From Raineyella sp. LH-20 (GTDB taxonomy: Bacteria > Actinomycetota > Actinomycetes > Propionibacteriales > Propionibacteriaceae): a DNA stretch of 64,000 nucleotides. How positions within the stretch are numbered: position 1 is the first letter of the stretch; the number at the start of each line of letters is the position of its first letter. Below, piece after piece: positions 1 to 7,320 of this stretch. The stretch is from positions 3,568,336 to 3,632,335 of the forward strand of contig NZ_CP137003.1 in the NCBI RefSeq assembly GCF_033110965.1. Direction: 5' to 3'. A program made the position numbers and the translations under genes. Below the pieces are notes generated by a model. That model worked only from the letters and a program-made list of their open reading frames with translations, had not been told where the DNA came from and ran no database searches.

Positions 1-750
1 TCATCGTACGGTGAGCCAGTCGACCAAGCCGGTGAAGAGGCAGGCGTAGCCGGGCCACGCCTCACAGAAGGAAAGAGGCGCCCAGTGCGGCGAGCAGTCG
101 CTGGTGAACACCGCGGTGCGCCCCCGCCCGGCCTCGCCCACGACGACCAGGGGGTCGGCATCGAGGGTGGCGAGGATACGTGTTCCGTCCTTTGCACGGA
201 CGCGGTTGTAGCCGAGGAGTGCCGGCCACTCGGTGCCAGCTCCGCCCAGTGCGGGGTGGCCCGGGTCGAGGACGTCGGCCACGACCCCTGCCGGTCGCTC
301 GACCCGATCGTCGGTGGGAAGAAGTTCGACGGGCAGGACACGCGGCAGCACGGTCTCGGCATAAGCGCCACGTGCCTGGAATCCGGAGAAGGACAGATAG
401 CCGCCGATCATGAGGAGGGCACCGCCGCTCTCCACCCAGGAGGCGAGGTTCTCGATGCGGTCTCCGCCCGGCTGTGCGCCTTCGAACACCGACGGGGCGA
501 GCTGGAGCGAGTTCGCGCCGATGTCGGAGAGTATGACGAGGTCGTAGTGGGCGAGCGCCGCCTGTGTCTCCGGGAAATCAGTGGGCACGCGGTGCGCCGG
601 CATATGGATAACGTCGTGGCCACCGGACTCGAGGGCTGCCTTGAGTTGTCCGACTCCTTCCGCATAGGAGTGGACGGTGAACTCGTCGACACCCTTGGCA
701 TGGGTGGTCGTGGTGATCCAGCTCTCGCCGGCGATAAGGATTCGCGACAT
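1..750 (-). CDS. Glutamine amidotransferase-like protein (DUF1355 type)
   Basis: A 249-residue cytoplasmic protein starting MSRILIAGESW. The start was chosen at the ATG ending at 750 because upstream in-frame residues look like translated spacer. The fold pattern is that of a class I glutamine-amidotransferase-like domain: hydrophobic strands such as YDLVILSDIGA, then GGALLMIGGYLSFSG where a nucleophile elbow would sit. The usual catalytic Cys is absent there (GGYLS), so amidotransferase activity is doubtful. It lies 10 bp downstream of the phosphotriesterase-like gene and is the last gene of the sugar-importer operon, which suggests a catabolic accessory role. Its function is inferred from family and context only. 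Confidence 0.72.
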   Translation of the reverse strand: MSRILIAGESWITTTTHAKGVDEFTVHSYAEGVGQLKAALESGGHDVIHMPAHRVPTDFPETQAALAHYDLVILSDIGANSLQLAPSVFEGAQPGGDRIENLASWVESGGALLMIGGYLSFSGFQARGAYAETVLPRVLPVELLPTDDRVERPAGVVADVLDPGHPALGGAGTEWPALLGYNRVRAKDGTRILATLDADPLVVVGEAGRGRTAVFTSDCSPHWAPLSFCEAWPGYACLFTGLVDWLTVR

Positions 751-760
751 GTCGTTGCTT

Positions 761-1813
761 TCAGACGGTGGTGAGGGCCGCGTGCTCGAAAAGTGCACGG
801 ACGTTGGCGGTGTTGAAGTTGCGGACGACGGTCTCGTCGAACCCGTCATCCATGAGTCGTTCGAGGAACGCACCTGGGACGTAGGACAGTCCGTTCCCAC
901 CGTTCTTGCGGAGCATCCCCTTCAGGAACAGGTCGTGGCTGACGAGGATCCGATCGCCATGGCCCGCCCGCACGAGCGCCCGAATTGCCTCCACGGTCTG
1001 CGCGACAGACGGTGAGTCTCCTTCGCCGGGCAAGGTGAAGCGGTACGGCATGCCGACCATGTCGAATTCGACCACGACGCCACGGTCCGCAAGGCTTCGC
1101 TGGTAGTCCGGGTCCTGGCCGGATGGGTCCATGTGGCAGAGCACGACCGCTTCCGCCCTGACTGCTTCCTCGTTGAGCACGATGTCCAGGACGCGCGTGC
1201 CGTGCCGAACGAAGCCGGGCAGGTGCACGTACAAGGGCAAGCCCGTCTCTCTCTGCAGCCGGCACGCGGCACGCAGCGAGCGCTCCTCGCGATCGGTGAA
1301 CGCAGGGGAGATGCCGATCTCGCCGATGACGCCGGATGACGGCTCGGTCCGGTCGGGCCCCTGCGAGTAGTCCGCCAGAAGGTATTCGGTGAGCGCGTCG
1401 ATCGAATCGCTCGATGTCATCGACGGGTGAAAGCGCTCGAGGTACCAGCCACCTCCGGCGATGATCTGGACCCCGGATGCTGCACTCAGGGCCGAGAGGC
1501 CTCGCCGGTCGCGCCCCTGGCCCTCGGAAGTCACTTCGATCACGGTGACGCCGCCGAGCGATGCGTACGCGGTCAGTTCCGCGAGGGCGTCCTCCGGATC
1601 GTCGAGAACGCAGTTGTCGCGTGACGCGAAGGGACGGTCGCGCAGGATCCAGGCGATGTCGGCTGTGACAGGCCGGTCGAATAGTTCTGGATGTCGAGGG
1701 TCCGGCTCGATTCCGCCGGCCTCGATGCTGTTGAGTAGGTGCTCGTGCGGCAGCGTGAACCCGAGTGCATCGCTCGAGATCTCGCCGGCCACCGTACGGA
1801 CCATGACCGTCAT
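761..1813 (-). CDS. Phosphotriesterase-family metal-dependent hydrolase
   Basis: A 350-residue TIM-barrel amidohydrolase. Metal-ligand motifs are visible: the HxH pair in TLPHEHLL near residue 20, a Glu in GEIG at the position where many members carry the bridging Lys, then His in LYVHLPG, LCHMDPS and a late Asp region in VSHDLF. Members of this family include sugar-lactone and sugar-phosphate lactonases, which fits a gene inside a sugar importer operon better than organophosphate hydrolysis. The start is the ATG ending at 1813 with an AGGAGG site 8 bases upstream. It overlaps the permease stop by 4 bp (ATGA), indicating translational coupling. The exact substrate is unknown. Confidence 0.82.
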   Translation of the reverse strand: MTVMVRTVAGEISSDALGFTLPHEHLLNSIEAGGIEPDPRHPELFDRPVTADIAWILRDRPFASRDNCVLDDPEDALAELTAYASLGGVTVIEVTSEGQGRDRRGLSALSAASGVQIIAGGGWYLERFHPSMTSSDSIDALTEYLLADYSQGPDRTEPSSGVIGEIGISPAFTDREERSLRAACRLQRETGLPLYVHLPGFVRHGTRVLDIVLNEEAVRAEAVVLCHMDPSGQDPDYQRSLADRGVVVEFDMVGMPYRFTLPGEGDSPSVAQTVEAIRALVRAGHGDRILVSHDLFLKGMLRKNGGNGLSYVPGAFLERLMDDGFDETVVRNFNTANVRALFEHAALTTV

Positions 1814-2820
1814 GATGCGATCCTCCTGCGCAGGAAGTCCGTCAGCGATCCGCCGCGGAGGTTGATCCAGATCACGATGACGAGCAGACTCCCCGTGACG
1901 ATCGGCACGATGAAGGGGCTGAGCCCGAGCAGGGTAAGACCGTTGGTGATGACTCCGGTCAGGATCGCGCCGACCGCCGTCCCGAAGATGCTTCCCTTCC
2001 CGCCGAGGAGGTTCGTGCCTCCGATGACGACTGCGGTCACCACGGACAGCGCGAGGTCGGTGGCGGTGTTCGCATCCCCGGATCCGAGCCGGCCAGCGGT
2101 GATGATGCCCGCCAAGCCCGCGGCAAGCCCTGACAGTGTCAGAGTGCCCATCTTGATGAAGTTGGTGTTCACGCCCGCCCGGCGCACCGACTCCTCGTTC
2201 GATCCCACGCCGGTGGTGTACTGCCCAAAACGGGTTCGCGTGAGTCCGAGCAGACCGAGCACCACGACGGCCAGGGAGATCCACGCAGGGTAGCCAACGC
2301 CGAGGAGGTCACCCTGTCCGACTTGGGCAAAGATGAGGTTCGACGGAATTGCGATGCTGTAACCGAGAGTGATGAGCAGCGCGATGCCTCGCACGATCGA
2401 CATCGTCGCCAGGGTGACGATGAAGGAGGGCATCTTCTGATAGCTGGAGAACCACCCATTGACAAGGCCGCAAAGAGCTCCAACGGCTAGACAGATCAGT
2501 ATGACAAGCACCGACTGCATGCCTGTTCTCAGAAGTGTGGCTCCGGTCACGGCGACGAGTGCAAGGATCGAGCCGACCGAAAGATCGATCATCCCGGTGG
2601 TGATGACGAACGTCATCGCCACCCCGATGATCACTGTCGGTGAAACCTGAACGGCAACGTTCTCGAGATTGTGTACGGTGAGGAAGGTCGGCGCGCTGAC
2701 CGAGAAAGCGATGAACACCAGCAGCGTGACCACGAGCATGACGATGGTCGACTTGTTCAGTCGCTGGGCCAGTGGACGCTGTGCGGTGGTGGGTTTCGAT
2801 GCGATGGCAGCGGCACTCAT
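1810..2820 (-). CDS. Sugar ABC transporter permease (RbsC family)
   Basis: A 336-residue integral membrane protein with about 8-10 hydrophobic segments. It carries the family landmarks MIDLSVGSI and a C-terminal GGTNLLGGKGSI, the region that contacts the ATPase in ribose/xylose-type importers. The N-terminus is a short cytoplasmic tail before the first membrane helix (TIVMLVVTLLVFIAF). It overlaps both neighbours by 4 bp, so permease, ATPase and hydrolase are probably translated as a coupled set. There is a single permease gene, so a homodimer is expected, as in the CUT2 class. The substrate is probably a pentose or related polyol/sugar acid, inferred from the ribokinase partner. Confidence 0.9.
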   Translation of the reverse strand: MSAAAIASKPTTAQRPLAQRLNKSTIVMLVVTLLVFIAFSVSAPTFLTVHNLENVAVQVSPTVIIGVAMTFVITTGMIDLSVGSILALVAVTGATLLRTGMQSVLVILICLAVGALCGLVNGWFSSYQKMPSFIVTLATMSIVRGIALLITLGYSIAIPSNLIFAQVGQGDLLGVGYPAWISLAVVVLGLLGLTRTRFGQYTTGVGSNEESVRRAGVNTNFIKMGTLTLSGLAAGLAGIITAGRLGSGDANTATDLALSVVTAVVIGGTNLLGGKGSIFGTAVGAILTGVITNGLTLLGLSPFIVPIVTGSLLVIVIWINLRGGSLTDFLRRRIAS

Positions 2821-3560
2821 GCTGCCTCCTTGTTGTCTCGAGTGATCATGGCAACGAGCGATTCGATATTGAGGGTGTCGATCGGGGCGTCGTCGACGGT
2901 TCGCCCCTCGTACATGACGGTGACGCGGTCGCAGACTCTGAACAGGTCCTGCAGTCGGTGGGTGATGAGGATGACGCCGACGCCGCGGGCCGCCACTTCC
3001 TTGATCAGACGAAGCACCGACTCGACCTCGGCCACGGCAAGGGCAGCGGTGGGCTCATCGAGGATCAGCACCTCGGGATCGAAGGAGACGGCTCGAGCGA
3101 TCGCCACCGATTGACGCTGACCGCCGGAAAGCTCGGAGATGAGCTGGTGTGTCGACGTGACCCGCACGCCGAACTCGCGAAGGACGTTGGTCGCCTCTTC
3201 ATGCATGTGGCCCAAGCGCATGAACGGGCCGGTGTGCGGTTCGCGCCCCAGAAAGAGGTTCGCCGCCACATTGAGGCTGTCGCACAGGGCGAGGTCTTGG
3301 TAGACGATCCCGATCTTCTCGGCTTGTGCATCGCTGGGGTTCGAGAACCGCACAGGCCTCCCTTTGATGCGGATTGTTCCTGCGTCGTGCTGCACGCTGC
3401 CGGCGAGGATCTTCATCATGGTGGACTTGCCGGCTCCGTTGTCGCCGACCAGCCCGAGGACTTCACCCGGGTCGAGCGTCAGGTCGACGCCGCGGAGGAC
3501 GTCGACAGCGCCGTACGACTTGGTGATGCCGCGAGCTTCGACAAGAGGCGTCTTACTCAT
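2817..3560 (-). CDS. Sugar ABC transporter ATP-binding protein
   Basis: A 247-residue ATPase starting MSKTPLVEARGI. Walker A GDNGAGKST (about residue 40), signature LSGGQRQ and Walker B VLILDEPTAAL are all present, with the switch His in VILITHRL. It has one nucleotide-binding domain, whereas RbsA-type proteins usually have two fused, so two copies must pair. The start is taken at the ATG ending at 3560, since the longer reading frame adds 33 residues of unlikely sequence overlapping the binding-protein gene. Two bases separate it from the binding-protein stop, and it overlaps the permease by 4 bp. Confidence 0.92.
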   Translation of the reverse strand: MSKTPLVEARGITKSYGAVDVLRGVDLTLDPGEVLGLVGDNGAGKSTMMKILAGSVQHDAGTIRIKGRPVRFSNPSDAQAEKIGIVYQDLALCDSLNVAANLFLGREPHTGPFMRLGHMHEEATNVLREFGVRVTSTHQLISELSGGQRQSVAIARAVSFDPEVLILDEPTAALAVAEVESVLRLIKEVAARGVGVILITHRLQDLFRVCDRVTVMYEGRTVDDAPIDTLNIESLVAMITRDNKEAA

Positions 3561-3562
3561 GT

Positions 3563-4594
3563 CTAGCCCTTCAGGTAGTACTGGTAGTCGGACAGGTTCG
3601 ACTTGTCCACGATGGTGACCGGAACACTGATAGTCGCGGGCACCTTCTCGCCACCGCACTTGAGATTGATCGCCGCGCTCGCCGCCGCGTAGCCGAATCC
3701 GTAGGTGTTCTGTTGAAGGACTGCCTTCACGAAGCCCTCCTGGAGGCCGGCTGCGGAGGTCGAGTCGAGGTCCCAGCCGACGATCGACAAAGTGCCAGTG
3801 GCGCCCTGCGATCGGGCGGCCGCGATCGCACCGTGCAGCGCGGGCGAGCCGGTGGCGTACACGTACTTCAGGCCAGGATTCCCGGTGAGAAGGTTTTCTG
3901 CGGCCGCCTGCGCCTTCTCGTTGATGTTCTGACCGTCGACGACTGTCCCGATGGTCATCCCCCCTTGCTTGACGGCATCCTGGAACCCGTTCTGACGCTG
4001 GATCTGGATGGCGCTGTTGAGCGCGGTGACGACAGCGACCGTCCCCTTCCCGTTCGTCTCCTTCAAGAGGGCCTGTGCCAGTTCCTTTCCACCCTCTTCG
4101 TTCGGGGTGCCGACCTGAGTGTCGATCGCTGAGGGATCGGCGACGGTGCCGTCGGCGGCGACCACGGCGATCCCTGCCTTCTTCGCGGCCTTCAGTGCAG
4201 GGATGAGTGCCTGCGAGTCGTACGGGTCGACGATGATCGCATCCACACCCGAAGCTGTCAGATTCTCAACTGCGGACACTTGGGTTGCCGCGTCATCGTG
4301 TCCGCTGACGATCTGCACTTCGGCCCCGGCGTCTTTGGCGAGGGTTGTGATGCCGTCGTTCAACTGCGTGAAGAAGGCGGTCTGCTCGTCGATGTCGACG
4401 ACGCCGATCTTGAACGCACCGCCGCTCTTCGACGGGCATGCCCGAGGCACATTGGTGGGGGCAGGCACCGTGGCAGCGGCACCCGCACTACTGGACGGGG
4501 AGGGCGAAGTGGTCCTGGCATCGCAGGCGCTGACGAGAGTTGCTGCAGCCAGCCCGAGAGCGGTTGCTGCGACGACCCGGCGTGTGTGCTTCAT
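3563..4594 (-). CDS. Sugar ABC transporter substrate-binding lipoprotein
   Basis: A 343-residue periplasmic-binding-protein-like (RbsB/LacI fold) receptor. The N-terminus MKHTRRVVAATALG is a lipoprotein signal ending in the lipobox VSAC (Cys near residue 24), followed by a Ser/Ala-rich linker. The mature part shows the type I binding fold, with FKIGVVDIDEQTAFF at its start and VDAIIVDPYDSQALIP for the second strand pair. The GGAG ribosome site lies 7-8 bases before ATG. It is the first gene of the minus-strand operon and is transcribed from the intergenic region that holds two LacI-type operators. The ligand cannot be read from sequence. Confidence 0.9.
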   Translation of the reverse strand: MKHTRRVVAATALGLAAATLVSACDARTTSPSPSSSAGAAATVPAPTNVPRACPSKSGGAFKIGVVDIDEQTAFFTQLNDGITTLAKDAGAEVQIVSGHDDAATQVSAVENLTASGVDAIIVDPYDSQALIPALKAAKKAGIAVVAADGTVADPSAIDTQVGTPNEEGGKELAQALLKETNGKGTVAVVTALNSAIQIQRQNGFQDAVKQGGMTIGTVVDGQNINEKAQAAAENLLTGNPGLKYVYATGSPALHGAIAAARSQGATGTLSIVGWDLDSTSAAGLQEGFVKAVLQQNTYGFGYAAASAAINLKCGGEKVPATISVPVTIVDKSNLSDYQYYLKG

Positions 4595-4625
4595 GGCGTT
4601 CCTCCGGTCTGAAGTGGGCGTTCTG

Positions 4626-4637
4626 GCAATCGATTGC
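4626..4637. promoter_or_regulatory. LacI-family operator O1
   Basis: Perfect 12-bp palindrome GCAATCGATTGC with the central CG typical of LacI/PurR-family operators. It lies 32 bp upstream of the binding-protein start and shares GGCAATCGRTTGC with a second site 89 bp away. It is the probable target of the adjacent LacI-family repressor, which is an inference. Confidence 0.72.
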
Positions 4638-4713
4638 TGACCACTATCGCAGAACGCGCGCAGGTTCTGGAAGGGTCTGAATATGACGAACATGTAAGAG
4701 GTGCGTGTCGGTT

Positions 4714-4727
4714 GGCAATCGGTTGCC
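4714..4727. promoter_or_regulatory. LacI-family operator O2
   Basis: GGCAATCGGTTGCC has 5-bp perfect arms around a TCGG centre. It matches O1 except for one central base and lies 65 bp before the repressor's GTG start. Two sites in one divergent spacer suggest joint control of both operons, possibly by looping (centre-to-centre 89 bp, about 8.5 helical turns). Confidence 0.68.
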
Positions 4728-4792
4728 GATGAGTCCAGCGCTGCGTACGATGAACGCGTGGGACGAGACGCGTCGCCCACCGAGGAGGACGA

Positions 4793-5836
4793 GTGGCACT
4801 GGTAACACTTGCTGATGTGGCGTTGCGGGCTGGCGTCTCCGAGTCGACCGCGTCTCGCGTGATGTCGGCTTCACGACCAGTGGGACGCGAGACCGCGGCC
4901 CGGGTGCGGCGAGCCGCCAACGAACTTGGCTACACGGGCAACAGCATCGCTCGAGCGTTACGCAAGAGTCGCACCGACACTGTGGGCATGGTCGTTCCGA
5001 GCATCCTGAATCCGTTCTTCACCGGGCTCGTGGACAGCATGGAGCGCGCCCTGCACGCCGAGGGGAAGCAGTTGTTTCTCTGCGACTCGCGACAGGATCC
5101 CGAGATCGAGGCCGAACAGTTGCAGTCCCTGCTCCAGCGTCAGGTCGATGGCATCGTGATCAGCGCCTGTGATCAGACCAGAAGCCTTCCCGCACTGCGA
5201 GCCGCAGCCGACTTGACCCCACTCGTACAACTGGACAGGAGGGTCGATTTTCCGGGGGCTGACTGGATCGGCGTTGACGACGACGAAGCCATGCGCCTGG
5301 TCTTGGAGTTCCTGCATAGGTCAGGTGTCAGGTCGGCTGCTTTCGTCAGCAGCGCGATGACCAATTCCTCGACGAGCGAGCGTCTTGCCGGGTTTCGGCG
5401 GCATACCGAGCGCCTGGGCATGGAAGTGCGAGAGGGCTGGATCGTCCTCAGGGACTACTCGATTGAGAGTGGAGAGCTCGCCGGACAGTCGCTGCTCGAC
5501 GGCAGAGGCCCGCGTCCACAATCCGTCGTCTGCGCCGACGACCTCATCGCGATCGGCGTCCTGCGTGCATGTCGCCGGCTGGGCGTCCGCGTCCCCGACC
5601 AACTCCAGGTGACAGGCTTCGACGACATCACCTTCGCTGACTACGTCGTCCCGTCGCTGACAAGTGTGGCGCAACCGACGGACAGGATGGCGAGCGAGGC
5701 ACTCCATCTGCTGCAGGTGGCGTCGTCGCGACAGCCCGAAGACGCCGGCACCCGCATCTCGCTCGCGCCGCGGCTCGTGCTGCGCGAGACCACCGCGGCT
5801 GCGGCGCGACGGGACCACGGAGAGGAGCGACGATGA
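4793..5836 (+). CDS. LacI-family transcriptional repressor
   Basis: A 347-residue regulator. The N-terminal helix-turn-helix TLADVALRAGVSESTASRVM (residues about 5-24) and hinge ARALRKSRTDTVG are classic for the family, followed by a periplasmic-binding-protein-like sensor domain (VGMVVPSILNPFF onward). The GTG start at 4793 has GAGGAGG 4-10 bases upstream. It is divergent from the importer operon and overlaps the kinase gene by 4 bp. The intergenic region contains two near-identical operators, so it probably represses both directions and itself until the imported sugar or its phosphate binds. Confidence 0.9.
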   Translation: MALVTLADVALRAGVSESTASRVMSASRPVGRETAARVRRAANELGYTGNSIARALRKSRTDTVGMVVPSILNPFFTGLVDSMERALHAEGKQLFLCDSRQDPEIEAEQLQSLLQRQVDGIVISACDQTRSLPALRAAADLTPLVQLDRRVDFPGADWIGVDDDEAMRLVLEFLHRSGVRSAAFVSSAMTNSSTSERLAGFRRHTERLGMEVREGWIVLRDYSIESGELAGQSLLDGRGPRPQSVVCADDLIAIGVLRACRRLGVRVPDQLQVTGFDDITFADYVVPSLTSVAQPTDRMASEALHLLQVASSRQPEDAGTRISLAPRLVLRETTAAAARRDHGEERR

Positions 5837-6795
5837 GCAGTGCCGATCAGGAGGGCCGAACGGGAGTCGTCATCGTCGGATCACTCAACGCGGACATCAC
5901 CGTGTCAACGAGCCGGTTGCCACGCCCGGGCGAGACTGTCCGCGGAAGCAATGCAGCAATCCTGCCCGGTGGAAAGGGGGCGAACCAAGCGGTGGCGGCG
6001 GCACGCCTGGGCGCCCGGGTCTCGCTGATCGGTGCGGTCGGTGACGACAGCAATGGGGCGATGCTCATCGCCGCGGCTCGCGACGCCGGGGTCGCGACGG
6101 ATCGCATCCGGACGGTCGCAGGAGTCGCCACCGGGCTCGCCTTTGTCACCGTCGACGACCGCGGCGAGAACACGATCGTGATCTCGCCCGGCGCCAACGC
6201 AAAGATTGATCGGTCGGACGTGCAAGCCAACATCGGCGCGCTCCGAAGCGGCACCGTCCTCGGCCTCTCCTTGGAGGTTGACATCGATGTCGTGACAGAG
6301 GCTGCCCGAATCGCCCACACCGCAGGGACGACCGTGCTCACCAATCTCTCCCCGTTCGCGGATGAGGTCGGGTCACTACTGGAAGTCACCGATGTATTGC
6401 TCGTCAACGAACACGAGGCGGCGCAACTCGTCGGGAAGCCGGACATCACGGACCAGAGCGTCGCTGCGGCACTGCTGGCACGGGGGATCTCACGGGCGAT
6501 CGTCACGCTTGGTAGCGACGGTTGCATGGTGATCGATGGAGCCACTCCCGTCGCGCACGTCCCGGCAGTGCCGGTCCGGGTCGTTGATACGACGGGCTGC
6601 GGGGATGCCTTCATGGGCGCGGTGTGTGCCCAGCTCAGTGACGGGGCCTCCCTGCTCGACGCAGCACGCTTCGGCGCGAGCGTCGCGGGATATGCGGCCC
6701 AGGCACGCGGGGCGCAGCCTTCCTACCCGAATCGACGCGACCTCGAGAACGAGGCGCTCCGGCGTCGCGCTGAATGCGGGTCTGTCAAGGTGTAA
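5833..6795 (+). CDS. Ribokinase-family carbohydrate kinase
   Basis: A 320-residue PfkB-family kinase. Signature 1, GGKGANQAVAAARLGA, lies near residue 45, and signature 2 with the catalytic Asp, DTTGCGDAF, near residue 255. The sugar-contact segment GSLNADITV at the N-terminus matches ribokinases. It would phosphorylate the sugar brought in by the divergent importer. It is co-transcribed with the LacI-type gene (ATGA overlap). The last codons (GSVKV-stop) merge into sequence that resembles an insertion-element end, so the native C-terminus may have been altered. Confidence 0.88.
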   Translation: MSSADQEGRTGVVIVGSLNADITVSTSRLPRPGETVRGSNAAILPGGKGANQAVAAARLGARVSLIGAVGDDSNGAMLIAAARDAGVATDRIRTVAGVATGLAFVTVDDRGENTIVISPGANAKIDRSDVQANIGALRSGTVLGLSLEVDIDVVTEAARIAHTAGTTVLTNLSPFADEVGSLLEVTDVLLVNEHEAAQLVGKPDITDQSVAAALLARGISRAIVTLGSDGCMVIDGATPVAHVPAVPVRVVDTTGCGDAFMGAVCAQLSDGASLLDAARFGASVAGYAAQARGAQPSYPNRRDLENEALRRRAECGSVKV

Positions 6796-7248
6796 CTGGG
6801 CTGTTGTTTGGGGTCCGTCAGCGGCGGCCCCGTAGACACCGTAATTGTCAGCGTGCACCCGCCGGATCTGGACCAGCAGGTACTCATCAGGGCTGCGCTC
6901 GGCATCTGGGCCGCGGCCTGGGCGCTGGAGCGTCTCGTACGGCAGGCCGTGGTTCTGCCCCGCCCCCCATCGGCGAGGCAGAACGCCGGACCCCCACCCG
7001 TACGTTGCGCCGAGGACAGCGCGGCCGCAGCGCAGGCCGCGCACACGTCCTCAGCGAGGAACCCGCATGTGTCACAGTGGTTCCGCTCACACGTTAAGGG
7101 CCCGGCCCGGCGATCGGGAAGGGACCTAGGTCGCCAATCCCCTCCCTGCCGGAGCACCGCACAGGCGACCGGGAGGCCACGAGGCGCCAACGACGGCGTG
7201 CCGGGCACGCCCACTACGCGAACCACCGGCTCCGGCAGCGCCGCGGCT
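6796..7248. other. Gene-free stretch with insertion-element debris
   Basis: No intact gene is convincing here. Reading frames on both strands are broken or composition-driven. A fragment with IS3 OrfB character lies at 6829-6930 on the minus strand, and the sequence at 6783-6797 (TGTCAAGGTGTAACT) looks like a possible element end running into the ribokinase stop codon. The rest is GC-rich spacer. Confidence 0.5.
6829..6930 (-). pseudogene. IS3-family transposase OrfB fragment
   Basis: The minus strand encodes SPDEYLLVQIRRVHADNYG followed by VYG. This matches the conserved N-terminal half of IS3-family OrfB proteins (the D/E-L-L-x-x-I-R-x-V-H-A-x-N-Y-G-V-Y-G pattern). The match stops abruptly after GVYG, with no RKxW continuation and no DDE domain, so only a remnant is left. 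It marks the right border of the sugar-importer module. Confidence 0.6.
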
Positions 7249-7320
7249 GCTCACGCAGTGCCGGTGGCTCACGCAGTGCCGGCGGCTCACGCAGTGCCGG
7301 CGGCTCACGCAGTGCCGCCT
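7249..7320. repeat. Tandem repeat, 18-nt unit x4, over a stop codon
   Basis: Four copies of an 18-nt unit GCTCACGCAGTGCCGGCG at 7249, 7267, 7285 and 7303. The last copy contains the final Gly-Thr-Ala codons and the stop of the serine hydrolase that ends at 7305, so the array is a repeated copy of that gene's 3' end. Confidence 0.9.

Noticed and set aside
761..2284. 507-residue version of the phosphotriesterase-like protein
   Set aside because: The first 157 residues are a shadow of the permease gene. The ATG at 1813 has an AGGAGG site and begins the conserved fold.
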